Shown here: one piece after another, positions 8,576-16,862 of the stretch
Layout of the letters: the number at the start of each line of letters is the position of its first letter
Numbering within the stretch: position 1 is the stretch's first letter
Assembly: GCF_000482325.1 (NCBI RefSeq)
Contig: NZ_KI535295.1
Coordinates: 1,165,060-1,229,059, forward strand
Source: Bacillus sp. UNC438CL73TsuS30
GTDB lineage: Bacteria; Bacillota; Bacilli; Bacillales; Cytobacillaceae
DNA: 64,000 nt
Direction of reading: 5' to 3'
Notes under the pieces: generated by a model
The model's database searches: none
Told to the model about the DNA's origin: nothing
The model's input: only the letters and a program-made list of their open reading frames with translations
Position numbers and translations under genes: made by a program

Positions 8576-9235
8576 GTGAAAAAAGATAAAGCAGTTGTTG
8601 TTTTTAGCGGCGGCCAGGATAGTACGACATGTTTATTCTGGGCATTAGAGCGTTTTGAAGAAGTAATTGCCGTAACGTTTAATTATAATCAACGGCACAA
8701 GTTGGAAATTGAATGTGCCCAAAATATTGCGAATGAACTTGGTGTGAAACATCATATTTTAGATATGTCATTATTAAACCAGCTGGCTCCCAACGCATTA
8801 ACGAGGGATGATATTGAAGTGAAAGAGGGCGAAGATGGGGGAATGCCGAATACATTTGTTCCAGGTCGGAACCTTTTATTTATGTCCTTTGCCGGTGTGC
8901 TAGCGAGTCAAGTAGGAGCAAAACATATTGTAACCGGTGTATGTGAGACAGATTTCAGCGGTTACCCAGATTGCCGTGATGTGTTTATTAAATCATTAAA
9001 TGTTACCTTAAACCTGTCTATGGATCAACAATTTGTGATTCATACTCCCTTAATGTGGATCGATAAAGCGGAAACATGGCAGTTGGCAGATGAACTTGGT
9101 GCTTTAGATTTTGTCAGAGAAAAAACATTAACTTGTTATAACGGTATTATCGCAGATGGCTGCGGTGAATGCCCGGCATGTAAGTTGCGAAAAAACGGAC
9201 TAGATCAATATTTAAGCACACGAAAGGAGTTATAA
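8576..9235 (+). CDS. queC: 7-cyano-7-deazaguanine synthase QueC
   Basis: 219 residues. The N-terminal ATP-pyrophosphatase P-loop FSGGQDS converts 7-carboxy-7-deazaguanine to preQ0 with ATP and ammonia. The C-terminal zinc cluster is visible as CYNG, then CGECPAC. Length matches the family. The start is GTG 8576 behind AAAGGAGAGAG. First gene of queC-queD-queE, 4 nt before queD, and under the preQ1 riboswitch. Acts in the cytosol in biosynthesis of the tRNA base queuosine. Confidence 0.96.
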   Translation: MKKDKAVVVFSGGQDSTTCLFWALERFEEVIAVTFNYNQRHKLEIECAQNIANELGVKHHILDMSLLNQLAPNALTRDDIEVKEGEDGGMPNTFVPGRNLLFMSFAGVLASQVGAKHIVTGVCETDFSGYPDCRDVFIKSLNVTLNLSMDQQFVIHTPLMWIDKAETWQLADELGALDFVREKTLTCYNGIIADGCGECPACKLRKNGLDQYLSTRKEL

Positions 9236-9239
9236 TCAC

Positions 9240-9722
9240 ATGTATGGTTTTCGAATCGTGGATAAACTCCAAAAAATCAACGAAGATATCCAGCCAAATC
9301 AATTAAGATATCATTCTAAAAGAGTCCTCGTCAGCAAGGAATTTACCTTTGATGCGGCGCATCATCTCCATAACTATGAAGGGAAATGCAAAAATCTTCA
9401 TGGTCATACGTATAAGGTGATTTTTGGATTGAGCGGATTTGTCGATGAACGTGGACTCATGATTGATTTTGGTGATATTAAAGAGATTTGGAAAAATGAG
9501 ATCGAAATTTTTCTAGACCACCGCTATTTAAATGAAACGCTACCACCGATGAATACTACCGCGGAAAACATGGTTGTCTGGATTTATGAAAAAATGGCTG
9601 AGGCACTTATAAAGGAAGAAAGACAGCAAAGGTATCAAGGTGCAAGAGTTGAGTTTGTGCGTCTTTTTGAAACGCCGACAAGCTATGCGGAAGCAAGACG
9701 GGAGTGGATGGAACTTGACTAA
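9240..9722 (+). CDS. queD: 6-carboxy-5,6,7,8-tetrahydropterin synthase QueD
   Basis: 160 residues of the PTPS/QueD fold. Zinc ligands fit H41 in DAAHHLH and H54/H56 in LHGHTY, and C50 sits at the catalytic cysteine position in GKCKNLHGH. It converts dihydroneopterin triphosphate to 6-carboxytetrahydropterin, the second step towards queuosine. About 25 residues precede the core, slightly longer than usual. AAAGGAGTT precedes the ATG. Its stop codon overlaps the TTG start of queE, suggesting translational coupling. Confidence 0.95.
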   Translation: MYGFRIVDKLQKINEDIQPNQLRYHSKRVLVSKEFTFDAAHHLHNYEGKCKNLHGHTYKVIFGLSGFVDERGLMIDFGDIKEIWKNEIEIFLDHRYLNETLPPMNTTAENMVVWIYEKMAEALIKEERQQRYQGARVEFVRLFETPTSYAEARREWMELD

Positions 9723-10437
9723 ACTACCCGTATTGGAAATTTTCGGACCAACGATTCAAGGCGAGGGAGCCGTAATTGGCCAAAAAACGATGTTTGTCAG
9801 AACGGCCGGATGCGATTATTCCTGTAGCTGGTGTGACTCTGCCTTTACCTGGGACGGTTCTGGAAAAAATGATATTCGGATGATGGAAGCATGGGAAGTT
9901 TGGCAGGAGCTAAAGGAAATTGGCGGTGATCGTTTTTCGTTTGTGACGATCTCAGGGGGAAACCCGGCGCTACTTAAAAACTTGGATTCATTGATTAAGA
10001 TTTTTAAAGAAAATGAGATTAAAATAGGCCTCGAAACCCAAGGCAGTAAGTGGCAGGATTGGTTCTTGGAGATTGATGAACTAACGATTTCTCCAAAACC
10101 GCCAAGTTCGAAGATGGTAACGGACTTTACAGTACTAGACCAGATCATTGAAAACTTGAAGGAATCCTCCCATAATGTAAGTCTCAAAGTTGTGATTTTC
10201 GACAATCGTGATTATGAATATGCCAAAAACGTTCACCAACGCTACCCTTATGTTCCATTCTTCTTGTCGGTAGGAAATGATGATATCAACACAACTGACA
10301 ATCAAGCACTACTAATGCATCTACTAAAAAAATATGAGATCCTCGTTGATAAAGTCATGCAAGATTCAGACTGTAACAACGTAAAAGTTCTACCCCAATT
10401 GCACACCTTGCTGTGGGGGAATAAACGCGGAGTATAG
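9715..10437 (+). CDS. queE: 7-carboxy-7-deazaguanine synthase QueE (radical SAM)
   Basis: 240 residues. The radical-SAM cysteines are C33, C37 and C40 in AGCDYSCSWC (CX3CX2C), followed by the GxIxGGxP-like stretch TISGGNPALL. It rearranges carboxytetrahydropterin to 7-carboxy-7-deazaguanine. The frame extends to 9640, but the family begins at LPVLEIFGPTIQGEG, so TTG 9715 inside the queD stop region is preferred, with GGAGTGG upstream. Bacillus subtilis has queF next; here a repeat and a convergent gene follow, so queF must lie elsewhere if present. Confidence 0.94.
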   Translation: MTKLPVLEIFGPTIQGEGAVIGQKTMFVRTAGCDYSCSWCDSAFTWDGSGKNDIRMMEAWEVWQELKEIGGDRFSFVTISGGNPALLKNLDSLIKIFKENEIKIGLETQGSKWQDWFLEIDELTISPKPPSSKMVTDFTVLDQIIENLKESSHNVSLKVVIFDNRDYEYAKNVHQRYPYVPFFLSVGNDDINTTDNQALLMHLLKKYEILVDKVMQDSDCNNVKVLPQLHTLLWGNKRGV

Positions 10438-10440
10438 CTT

Positions 10441-10506
10441 CGTATGGAACATTCTGTGAAACAAGAAAAATCGGGTGGTGCCTGGCACCACCCGATTTTT
10501 GTCGAA
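10441..10506 (+). repeat. Palindromic stop-codon-type repeat, copy 3
   Basis: Begins 3 nt after the queE stop. Arms at 10466-10482 and 10484-10500 form a perfect 17-bp stem around a single central base, flanked by A5 and T5. It can terminate both queE and the convergent deacetylase gene, whose stop is at 10508. Confidence 0.92.
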
Positions 10507-10507
10507 T

Positions 10508-11209
10508 TTAAAACCCGTTTTGTAGGTCATTTACTGTTACAAATTTATATCCTTTTTCTGTCAACTCTTTTAGGATCCCCTCAATGGTTTTTTGTTCGTT
10601 TCCGGTCTTATCGTACATGGGGTGAAGGAGTATGATGGAACCTGGTTTGATATTCTGTTTTACATAGGTCACTTTATCCTTAATAGAGGTATAATAGGTG
10701 TCCGGTTCTAGGTTCCATGTGATGGTATCCCTATGATGCTTCTTCAAATAATAGGGGAGTCCGACAAGTTTTTTTCCATTTGGCGGACGAACATCGATTT
10801 CCCCCTTATATCCAGTCTTGCGAATCAACATATCTGTTTGTTCAATTTCTCTCTTAATATAATTAGTGCTTTTGAAAATCATCCTTTTATGTGAATAGGT
10901 GTGATTACCGATTTGATGTCCGGCTGCTGCAATTTTCTGCCCTAACTCTCGATGCTGCCGTAATTCATTGCCAATGAGGAAAAAGGTTGCTTTAGCATGA
11001 TACCGATCGAGAAGGGGCAATATATTGTCCACGTTCTCTGTAGGACCATCATCAAAGGTAAGAGCTACCACCTTTTTATTGGTTTCAACATGGTCCGTAA
11101 CACCACCAAATAACTGGTAAGTCCGTGAATTCATTAATTTGTATGCACCCAAGGAAGTTAGAAAAAGTACCAGCAAAATAATTCCCAAAATAAAGATCCT
11201 TTTCCTCAT
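10508..11209 (-). CDS. Membrane-anchored polysaccharide deacetylase (NodB domain)
   Basis: 233 residues. A membrane segment at about 5-23 is followed by a NodB domain with TFDDGP (51-56), metal-binding H103/H107 in GNHTYSH, RPPNGK, and the late LLHP motif. The family removes acetyl groups from peptidoglycan, chitin-like or xylan substrates outside the cell; a role in cell-wall modification is likely but the exact substrate is open. ATAGGAGGATACA precedes the ATG. An extended -10 (TGTTATACT) lies upstream on the minus strand. Confidence 0.9.
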   Translation of the reverse strand: MRKRIFILGIILLVLFLTSLGAYKLMNSRTYQLFGGVTDHVETNKKVVALTFDDGPTENVDNILPLLDRYHAKATFFLIGNELRQHRELGQKIAAAGHQIGNHTYSHKRMIFKSTNYIKREIEQTDMLIRKTGYKGEIDVRPPNGKKLVGLPYYLKKHHRDTITWNLEPDTYYTSIKDKVTYVKQNIKPGSIILLHPMYDKTGNEQKTIEGILKELTEKGYKFVTVNDLQNGF

Positions 11210-11689
11210 TGTATCCTCCTATAAATTGGCATGTTCTGTCTATAGTATAACAAACTGGATAAAAATACTTTCTACATAACACAATTACTTTCCAACACAC
11301 CTTTAAAAATCACCCAAATTAAGTTTAAGTGAGCAGTAATGGGGAATATAGAATAGGGGACCGAGCTAAGATAAATCCTAATGTTACCGAAAATTTATTT
11401 TTCTTACTTATATTATAAGAATTTAACAATTTCGTTAAGTGTGTGTCCTTCTGGCAGATATCGACAATTCCCATTCCAATGAGCCCTTATAATGGCAAAT
11501 GGGAAGGGAGTTGATTTTCTTTCATCAAATATTATTTCATTATGGTTTTTTCCTACAAACGCTTTTTGACAGGATTTTTTCTGCCTCTTTACTAATTCTG
11601 GTCCATTTACCAATAGTTACAGCTAAATCATTTCGAATTCTATAACGTAAACCCCGAAAAAACCAGTTAATAATTAGGAGGTTTAACAA
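11210..11689. other. 480-nt gap with no firm gene
   Basis: The left part holds the minus-strand promoter area of the deacetylase gene. TTCTTA and TAAGAA at 11401-11421 form a small inverted repeat. A 66-codon minus-strand frame (11413-11613) has a TTG start, no ribosome site and no family I recognise, so it is not called. The right end is the leader of the FbpA-like gene; I see no good Fur box. Confidence 0.4.
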
Positions 11690-11884
11690 ATGAAAATATT
11701 ACTTCGAAAAGCAGGACAGGAAAAACGGCAATTCCTGATTGACGAACTACTTAAGTTTGGAATTTACAAGAAAAATAATAAACATCTTTATGAATGGAAT
11801 TTATGTGAACTTGAAAAAGAATACCACTATATAGTTAGGAATGGTTTGGCTGAACAGAGGAAGACCAATCTTGTAATGGGATAA
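11690..11884 (+). CDS. Fur-regulated basic protein (FbpA)-like small protein
   Basis: 64 residues. The stretch LIDELLKFGIYKK followed by LYEWNLCELEKEY matches the short helical FbpA domain of Bacillus (basic, cytosolic, helix-turn-helix-sized). In B. subtilis such proteins act with the small RNA FsrA in the iron-sparing response. AATTAGGAGGTTT precedes the ATG at good spacing. No convincing Fur box was found upstream, so iron regulation is inferred from family only. A hairpin terminator follows directly. Confidence 0.7.
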   Translation: MKILLRKAGQEKRQFLIDELLKFGIYKKNNKHLYEWNLCELEKEYHYIVRNGLAEQRKTNLVMG

Positions 11885-11892
11885 TACTTAAA

Positions 11893-11935
11893 AAAGCTCC
11901 AATCCTACCTAAAGCGGGTTTGGAGCTTTCCTATT
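11893..11935 (+). terminator. Intrinsic terminator
   Basis: AAAGCTCCAA (11893-11902) pairs with TTGGAGCTTT (11920-11929), followed by a pyrimidine-rich tract. Confidence 0.75.
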
Positions 11936-11962
11936 TTATACAGAGGTTCCTTGGAGAATTAC

Positions 11963-12140
11963 TCAAAAAAATATCCGACCACTCGGGCCGGATCCACAAA
12001 AAATATATTAAAAGGGAGAAAATGAATAAGAAGCTTGTTCATTTCATGTCATTTATTTTACTTGCAAAAAATGAACAAATTATGAAAAAAGCATGAAAGA
12101 TATTTTAAAAGGTGCAGTATTTTGTTTAATTATTGATCTG
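11963..12140 (+). repeat. Two-copy intergenic element, copy A
   Basis: Shares with copy B at 15537 a left block (ATATCCG hairpin, CCGGATCCA, then AAAAAATATATTAAAAGGG), a block about 75 nt further right (AAAAATGAACAAA-TATGAA), and an AT-rich TTTAAAAGG stretch. The middle has diverged. It occupies most of the gap before the small membrane protein gene at 12222. It could be a leader RNA or promoter module; the function is unknown. Confidence 0.6.
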
Positions 12141-12221
12141 AAAATTTTAAATATTTAACCAATTATCTCATCACCTGTCCTATGCAGACCGCATATTTTG
12201 GAGTAAAGGTGGTGATAAAAC

Positions 12222-12515
12222 ATGTCATTTGCACTTTCAGATTGGCTGCTTTATACAATGTGGGGCGTTTTTGGACTCATGATCATTGATTTTCTTATCG
12301 GATTTTTCCAATCCTTCTGGAAAGGTTCCTTCACTCCTTCCATTGTATTAAATTATTTAAAAGATATTATCTACCTCGTACTGCCATTAAATATCCTTAT
12401 CTCATTGTTCCCGATTGACCCAAGCGGCTGGATCCTCGTGACCTTCTACTTCATTGGCGGACTCGGCGTAATCCTAAAATATTTAATGGATATCAAAGGA
12501 AAATTCAGTAAGTAG
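12222..12515 (+). CDS. Small three-helix membrane protein, holin-like
   Basis: 97 residues with three membrane segments at about 9-30, 46-65 and 70-88 and a short basic C-terminus (KGKFSK). Size and topology resemble phage/toxin-secretion holins, but no family motif is certain and there is no lysin gene nearby, so the role is open. AAAGGTGGTG precedes the ATG. The gene sits between element copy A (upstream) and palindromic repeat copy 4, which begins 1 nt after the stop codon. Confidence 0.7.
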   Translation: MSFALSDWLLYTMWGVFGLMIIDFLIGFFQSFWKGSFTPSIVLNYLKDIIYLVLPLNILISLFPIDPSGWILVTFYFIGGLGVILKYLMDIKGKFSK

Positions 12516-12516
12516 T

Positions 12517-12580
12517 CGTGAAACAATACTGTGAAACAAGAAAAATCGGGTGGTGCCTGGCACGACCCGATTTTTCTCGA
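12517..12580 (+). repeat. Palindromic stop-codon-type repeat, copy 4
   Basis: Starts 1 nt after the stop codon. The flank CGTGAAACAATACTGTGAAA is followed by a 35-nt palindrome at 12541-12575 with one mismatch (GGTGCCTGGCACGACC), then CTCGA. It can fold as terminator. Confidence 0.9.
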
Positions 12581-12646
12581 CTCTAGGCAACTTATAGGTA
12601 AATTCCTCATAGAATATTCTAAATCTTCTGTAAAGGATATGAGACC

Positions 12647-14296
12647 ATGAGGAATTATCGGTGGATTAAGTGGCGTAAAATTATCCTCTGGGCCACAGCC
12701 CTCGTCCTGATCACGGTGTTGATTTGGAGTGGAGGGCCGACGCTCTGGAACATTGCAATTAGTATTCTTAGTTTATTGCTGCAGCTGCTATTTGCAATGC
12801 TATTTATGATCATCCAATTTGTAGCCCTCTTTTGGTTCCTGGCTCGGGGTCGGACGTATTGGATTCTGCCAGGAGAGACAGGTTCCACTTGGGACGATTA
12901 TCGAGGAAACCCGGAAATCGTAGAAAATGCAAAGCGGATTGTAACCTTGCTTAAAGGCGTTAAAGAGTTCAAGGAAATGGGCGGTGAGGCAATCCGAGGG
13001 TTGCTGCTATGCGGACCACCCGGAACAGGCAAATCGTATTTGGCTCAAGTCATCGCGAACGAAGCTCAGGTCCCTTTCGCCTATGCCTCAGCGCCGAGCT
13101 TTCAAAACATGTTTTTTGGTGTTGGCAACCTTAAGGTGATGGGGCTGTATCGAAAAGCTCGAAAGCTGTCAAAGGTATATGGCGCTTGCATCATCTTTAT
13201 TGACGAAATTGACGCAATCGGTATGAGCCGTCAGGCTGGTGGGGCCGGAGGCGGAATGATGGGAGGACTCATGGGTATGGGCGGCTCCGGTCTTCTCAAT
13301 GAGCTGCTTTTGCAAATGGATCCACCAAATATTGATAACTCAAAAATAGCGAAACTCCTTCGTTCACTCGGTCTTCGCCGCAAGAAAGCAGATCGTCCCG
13401 CAGTATTAACCATTGGAGCCACCAATCTACCCGACGTACTTGATCAAGCGCTCCTTCGCCCCGGCCGTTTCGACCGCAAACTTTGGGTTGATTCCCCAGA
13501 TTTTGATGGCCGTGTCGACGTCTTCGATTACTATCTTCAAAAAGTAAAAAAAGATCCAACCATTACTGCCGAAAAGGCAGCACTTGACACCATTGGTTAC
13601 AGCCCCGCCCAAATAAAACATATCGTGAATGAGTCTGTTGTGATCGCACATCAGCGAGGTGCCCAGTTAGCAAGCTATGAGGATTTCCGGGCAGCGATGG
13701 AGACATATGAATGGGGACTAAAACAGCCGCTACGTTCCATGAGCGAGGACGAAAAACGAAATGTTGCATACCATGAGGCTGGTCATGCGGTTGCACAATA
13801 TCTTTTGAAGGCACACGAACGTGTGTGGAAGGTGACAATCATCCGCCGAGGCGGGGCATTGGGCCTCGCTGCAACTAAACCAACACATGAACGATATAAT
13901 CGAAGTGATGATGAAATCCTTGCAGAAATCCAAGTCTGTCTCGCGGCTAGGGCAGCTGAAGAAGAGTTCCTCGGAAAAAAATTAAACGGTGTTACCTCAG
14001 ATTTGCAGCAGGCAACTTTGTTAGCCGGTGCGTACCTAGGTGCAGTGGGCATGGGTGACGAGTTGTTTAGCTGGCTCGCTTTAGGTTCTCAAGCTGAGGG
14101 ACTAAAGGCGCTTCGGTCAAAGATTAATGAATTACTGAAATCGCAGATGCTTGAGGTGAAAAAGTTAGTTCGCGAACACGCTGACTTCGTCCATATGATT
14201 GCAGCGGAACTGTTGAAACAAGGCGATTTAACCGGTGAAGAAATTGAACAAATTTATATTAACTTATATGGGCATAGCCGTCCCCAGCCGGCATAA
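12647..14296 (+). CDS. FtsH-like membrane AAA+ zinc metalloprotease (divergent)
   Basis: 549 residues. Two N-terminal helices (about 12-28 and 36-66) with no sizeable extracytoplasmic domain; Walker A GPPGTGKS (123-130); Walker B IIFIDEID; second region of homology ending in LRPGRFDR (270-277); zinc site HEAGH (376-380), with TSDLQQAT supplying the third ligand. FtsH-type proteases degrade membrane and regulatory proteins. Unlike canonical FtsH it has a glycine/methionine-rich insert at about 198-215 and an extra basic insert at 229-250, and it is shorter. Local GC is high in places compared with neighbours, suggesting acquisition or at least paralogy. The housekeeping ftsH is expected elsewhere. 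Confidence 0.88.
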   Translation: MRNYRWIKWRKIILWATALVLITVLIWSGGPTLWNIAISILSLLLQLLFAMLFMIIQFVALFWFLARGRTYWILPGETGSTWDDYRGNPEIVENAKRIVTLLKGVKEFKEMGGEAIRGLLLCGPPGTGKSYLAQVIANEAQVPFAYASAPSFQNMFFGVGNLKVMGLYRKARKLSKVYGACIIFIDEIDAIGMSRQAGGAGGGMMGGLMGMGGSGLLNELLLQMDPPNIDNSKIAKLLRSLGLRRKKADRPAVLTIGATNLPDVLDQALLRPGRFDRKLWVDSPDFDGRVDVFDYYLQKVKKDPTITAEKAALDTIGYSPAQIKHIVNESVVIAHQRGAQLASYEDFRAAMETYEWGLKQPLRSMSEDEKRNVAYHEAGHAVAQYLLKAHERVWKVTIIRRGGALGLAATKPTHERYNRSDDEILAEIQVCLAARAAEEEFLGKKLNGVTSDLQQATLLAGAYLGAVGMGDELFSWLALGSQAEGLKALRSKINELLKSQMLEVKKLVREHADFVHMIAAELLKQGDLTGEEIEQIYINLYGHSRPQPA

Positions 14297-14325
14297 TGTA
14301 AATGCTCTTATTTAAATTATAAAAA

Positions 14326-14370
14326 ACACCTTCGCTAAAGAAATTGAATAAGCGAAGGTGTCTTTATTTT
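14326..14370 (+). terminator. Intrinsic terminator of the FtsH-like gene
   Basis: ACACCTTCGCT (14326-14336) pairs with AGCGAAGGTGT (14351-14361), followed by CTTTATTTTT. Confidence 0.88.
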
Positions 14371-14584
14371 TACTACAAATTATTTGGTACAAGAAAAGTG
14401 TCTTCCAAAGGTCAATTTGAAGTGGAAATTGCTGGTAAACCACTAATATAAGGGAAAAACAACCGAGATTGGTTGTTTTTTCTTTTGCAGACATAAACAA
14501 TCCCTTTACATTAGAAATGTTTCTCACTATGATTAACTTTGGAAATATAATAGAAAGATTTCATAGTTTTAGGGGGAATTTATT

Positions 14585-15505
14585 TTGAAAAAAGGGAAAT
14601 TAATAGCTTCATTGTCTTTGACAGTTTCGCTTATATTCTCTGGTTTCGCCAGCGCTAATACAACCTTAGCAAAAACCACAAGCCCAAAACTTGTTCCTGC
14701 AACCGTTTCAAAGAATATTGACGGAGATACCATCCAAGTAAAATATAATGGGAAAAATGAAACAGTGCGGATGTTATTGATTGATACACCAGAAGATGTC
14801 GATCCTCGTAAACCGGTAGAACCATACGGCTATACAGCAGCCAAATACGCAAAAAGTAAGCTTCCGGTTGGAAAACACATCTATCTGCAGCTTGGTAAAA
14901 AGGGATATGAACGTGATAAATATCATCGCTTATTAGCCTATGTCTACATCACAAAAACAGATTTATACAACAAAGATATCGTGAAAAAAGGATATGCCAG
15001 AGTTGCCTATGTCTATAAACCAAATACCGACCATCTTTCTGAATTGCAAAGTGCCCAATCCTATGCAAAATCTAAAAAATTAGGGATTTGGAGCATTTCA
15101 GGATATGTAACGTCAAATGGATACAGTCTCAGCAAATCATGTTCTTATGCCAGAAGCAATGGATACTCAACAAACGGCTGTGGAATCACCGGTACCAAAA
15201 CAACCAATACCAGTTCCAAAGGAACCACTTCCAGTTCAACAAAAGTTACAGGTACAACATTAACGGTTAAACATGGTCAACAGGCGTCCATAACAATCAA
15301 AACGAAGCCCGGAGTAAAAGGTACCATCCAAGTGATTTACAGCTCTGGTCCAAGTAAAGCATCAGGGTTAACAGCAAAAACAGCAAACAGCGGCGGCTAC
15401 ATCACCTGGTCATGGCGGGTAGGAACCAGCACAAAACCTGGCAGCTATCCTGTGATTATGAAAGCAAATGGCTCCACTATCAAAAAAACGTTAATCGTCC
15501 GATAA
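14585..15505 (+). CDS. Secreted thermonuclease-family protein
   Basis: 306 residues from a TTG start behind AGGGGGAA. A signal peptide covers about 1-29. The staphylococcal-nuclease domain at about 35-175 shows DGDTI, the catalytic Arg in VRMLLIDTPE, and ERDKYHRLLAYV with the second Arg. A Ser/Thr-rich linker follows a short cysteine-containing segment (SCSYARSNGYSTNGCG), and the C-terminal 80 residues form an Ig-like or wall-associated domain (GVKGTIQVIY to YPVIMKANG). It probably degrades extracellular nucleic acids. The C-terminal extension is not part of the minimal nuclease. Confidence 0.87.
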   Translation: MKKGKLIASLSLTVSLIFSGFASANTTLAKTTSPKLVPATVSKNIDGDTIQVKYNGKNETVRMLLIDTPEDVDPRKPVEPYGYTAAKYAKSKLPVGKHIYLQLGKKGYERDKYHRLLAYVYITKTDLYNKDIVKKGYARVAYVYKPNTDHLSELQSAQSYAKSKKLGIWSISGYVTSNGYSLSKSCSYARSNGYSTNGCGITGTKTTNTSSKGTTSSSTKVTGTTLTVKHGQQASITIKTKPGVKGTIQVIYSSGPSKASGLTAKTANSGGYITWSWRVGTSTKPGSYPVIMKANGSTIKKTLIVR

Positions 15506-15509
15506 AGAC

Positions 15510-15535
15510 AAGCCCGGCTTAGGGCTTTTTTTTTT
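15510..15535 (+). terminator. Intrinsic terminator of the nuclease gene
   Basis: AAGCCC (15510-15515) pairs with GGGCTT (15522-15527), followed by a T-run to 15535. Confidence 0.88.
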
Positions 15536-15536
15536 G

Positions 15537-15695
15537 CAAAAAAATATCCGGCAATCGCCGGATCCATAAAAAATATATTAAAAGGGGGGTTTGGAAAGCT
15601 AGTTTCCGTTCCATAGATATATCTTACCCCCGAAAAATGAACAAACTATGAACAAACTTTTAAGGTTCGTGTAATTTAAAAGGCTATACTATTTC
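15537..15695 (+). repeat. Two-copy intergenic element, copy B
   Basis: Same left block as copy A, here a clean hairpin ATCCGG-CAATCG-CCGGAT, then TCCATAAAAAATATATTAAA; then AAAAATGAACAAACTATGAA at 15633-15652 and a TTTAAAAGG stretch ending in TATACT. It starts just after the nuclease terminator and about 240 nt before the 28-codon ORF. Confidence 0.6.
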
Positions 15696-15776
15696 TGTAA
15701 GTTCGGATACATGGACAAGTAAAATATTGAACCTATAACTTTCATCTTGGATTTCGCAAAAGTCGGAGGAATATTG

Positions 15777-15863
15777 ATGGTAAAGGATATAATTCTTTCC
15801 TTGATACATGACACGTTTATTTTTCAAAATGAACAACACCTTTCAAAAAAATTATTCGGTTAA
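15777..15863 (+). CDS. Possible 28-residue peptide
   Basis: ATG-to-stop frame of 28 codons behind an ideal GGAGGA at 6-nt spacing. The peptide begins MVKDIILSLIHDTFIF: an amphipathic to hydrophobic N-half and a Lys-containing tail. No family recognised. Its position behind element copy B parallels the small membrane protein behind copy A. It could be a small membrane peptide, a leader peptide or chance. Confidence 0.35.
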   Translation: MVKDIILSLIHDTFIFQNEQHLSKKLFG

Positions 15864-16123
15864 CATTACACAATATGTAGAAATTCCATCGATTATGACA
15901 AATTTCAACCAACTCTTTAACTGAACATCGTCATAATTTGTAATTAAGTAACCTTAAGGAAAAAAGGTGCAAACGGTCGTCATCATGACAATTTTAAAAA
16001 GCAAAACCATCATGATTACCCCTTCCAATAGAGAAGACTTTTATAAAAATAGAATAGAGTATTTTTGTTAAGGTGTTATTATTTTATTGTAAATTTATGA
16101 TTAAAATAGTGCCTCCTTAGAAC
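15864..16123. other. Rest of the 618-nt gap between the nuclease and J-domain genes
   Basis: AT-rich. ATTATGAC and GTCATAAT (about 15893-15940) are complementary but far apart. A second 28-codon frame at 15985-16071 has only a distant AAAGGTG, so it is not called. No terminator or RNA fold is convincing. Confidence 0.35.
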
Positions 16124-16651
16124 TTACCTTAATTTATTATAGTGTTCATAAAATATTTTGAAGAGCTGCTCATCGCCGCCACGATCGGGATGAAGGCATT
16201 TGAGTAATTTTTTAAATTCCTTTTTTAACAAGGATGGATCGGCGCCATCATCTAATCCAAATATGGTGTTAAATGTAAGTGGGGGAGCAGAAGTCAGAGC
16301 ATACTCTGCTTGTAACATTTTTTTCAGAGAACGAACTTTAGCTTGTTCAATGCGAACAGAGGTTTTTAATTGCTCAATATCCTCTTTTAATTTTTGGTTT
16401 TCCTTAAACGTTTTTTCCCAATGTTGAAAATCGACTCCATACCTCTTCGTTTTCTCCTCGATTTTCTTTTCAATGATAAATGATGCTAAATCACTGGGAT
16501 TGACCAAGTAATCGATCTTTAAATTTTTGGCCCTTCTTGCCGTTATTTTTCCCTCAAGAATCCACTGAATAACGGTTAATTCACTATCGGTAATACCTTC
16601 CTCTTTTAGGTGTATTGTCACTTCTTTTACATTTAACATAAGATCACTCAT
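16124..16651 (-). CDS. J-domain protein with coiled coil
   Basis: About 175 residues in three parts. The N-terminal 60 (VKEVTIHLKEEGITDSELTV onward) look like a small helix-turn-helix or MerR-like fold. Residues 70-120 form a charged coiled coil (EEKTKRYG to SLKKMLQAE). The C-terminal 40 hold a J-domain core with the HPD motif in LHPDRGGDEQLF. J-domains stimulate DnaK ATPase. The arrangement (J-domain last, helix I weak) differs from DnaJ, so this is a specialised co-chaperone or adaptor, possibly DNA-bound. ATG 16651 lacks a strong ribosome site, so the start is uncertain. Confidence 0.72.
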   Translation of the reverse strand: MSDLMLNVKEVTIHLKEEGITDSELTVIQWILEGKITARRAKNLKIDYLVNPSDLASFIIEKKIEEKTKRYGVDFQHWEKTFKENQKLKEDIEQLKTSVRIEQAKVRSLKKMLQAEYALTSAPPLTFNTIFGLDDGADPSLLKKEFKKLLKCLHPDRGGDEQLFKIFYEHYNKLR

Positions 16652-16862
16652 CAATCGTTTTCAGATTTTACATGCTAATTTTAATGTATCATACTGAAAA
16701 CATTACATGTTTACTAAATTATTTAATTTTTATTAAAATAATTTATCAAAAGTCTTATCGTAATAGAGACATTTAGACAAAGGAAGTCCACGTTCCTGCA
16801 TAGAATAAAAAATATATAATATATTGGTAACTCCCAAATTTAAGGAGGAATAGGAATTAGTT

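Noticed and set aside
11413..11613. 66-codon minus-strand frame between the deacetylase and FbpA-like genes
   Set aside because: TTG start directly behind a stop, no ribosome binding site, no family recognised.
11380..11690. Fur box upstream of the FbpA-like gene
   Set aside because: No stretch close to the 19-bp Fur consensus was found; the 11401-11421 inverted repeat has the wrong sequence and spacing.
12222..12515. Prophage remnant based on the holin-like protein
   Set aside because: No lysin, integrase, capsid or other phage gene nearby; topology alone is not enough.
15985..16071. Second 28-codon frame in the 15.5-16.1 kb gap
   Set aside because: AAAGGTG is too far from the ATG and there is no other support.
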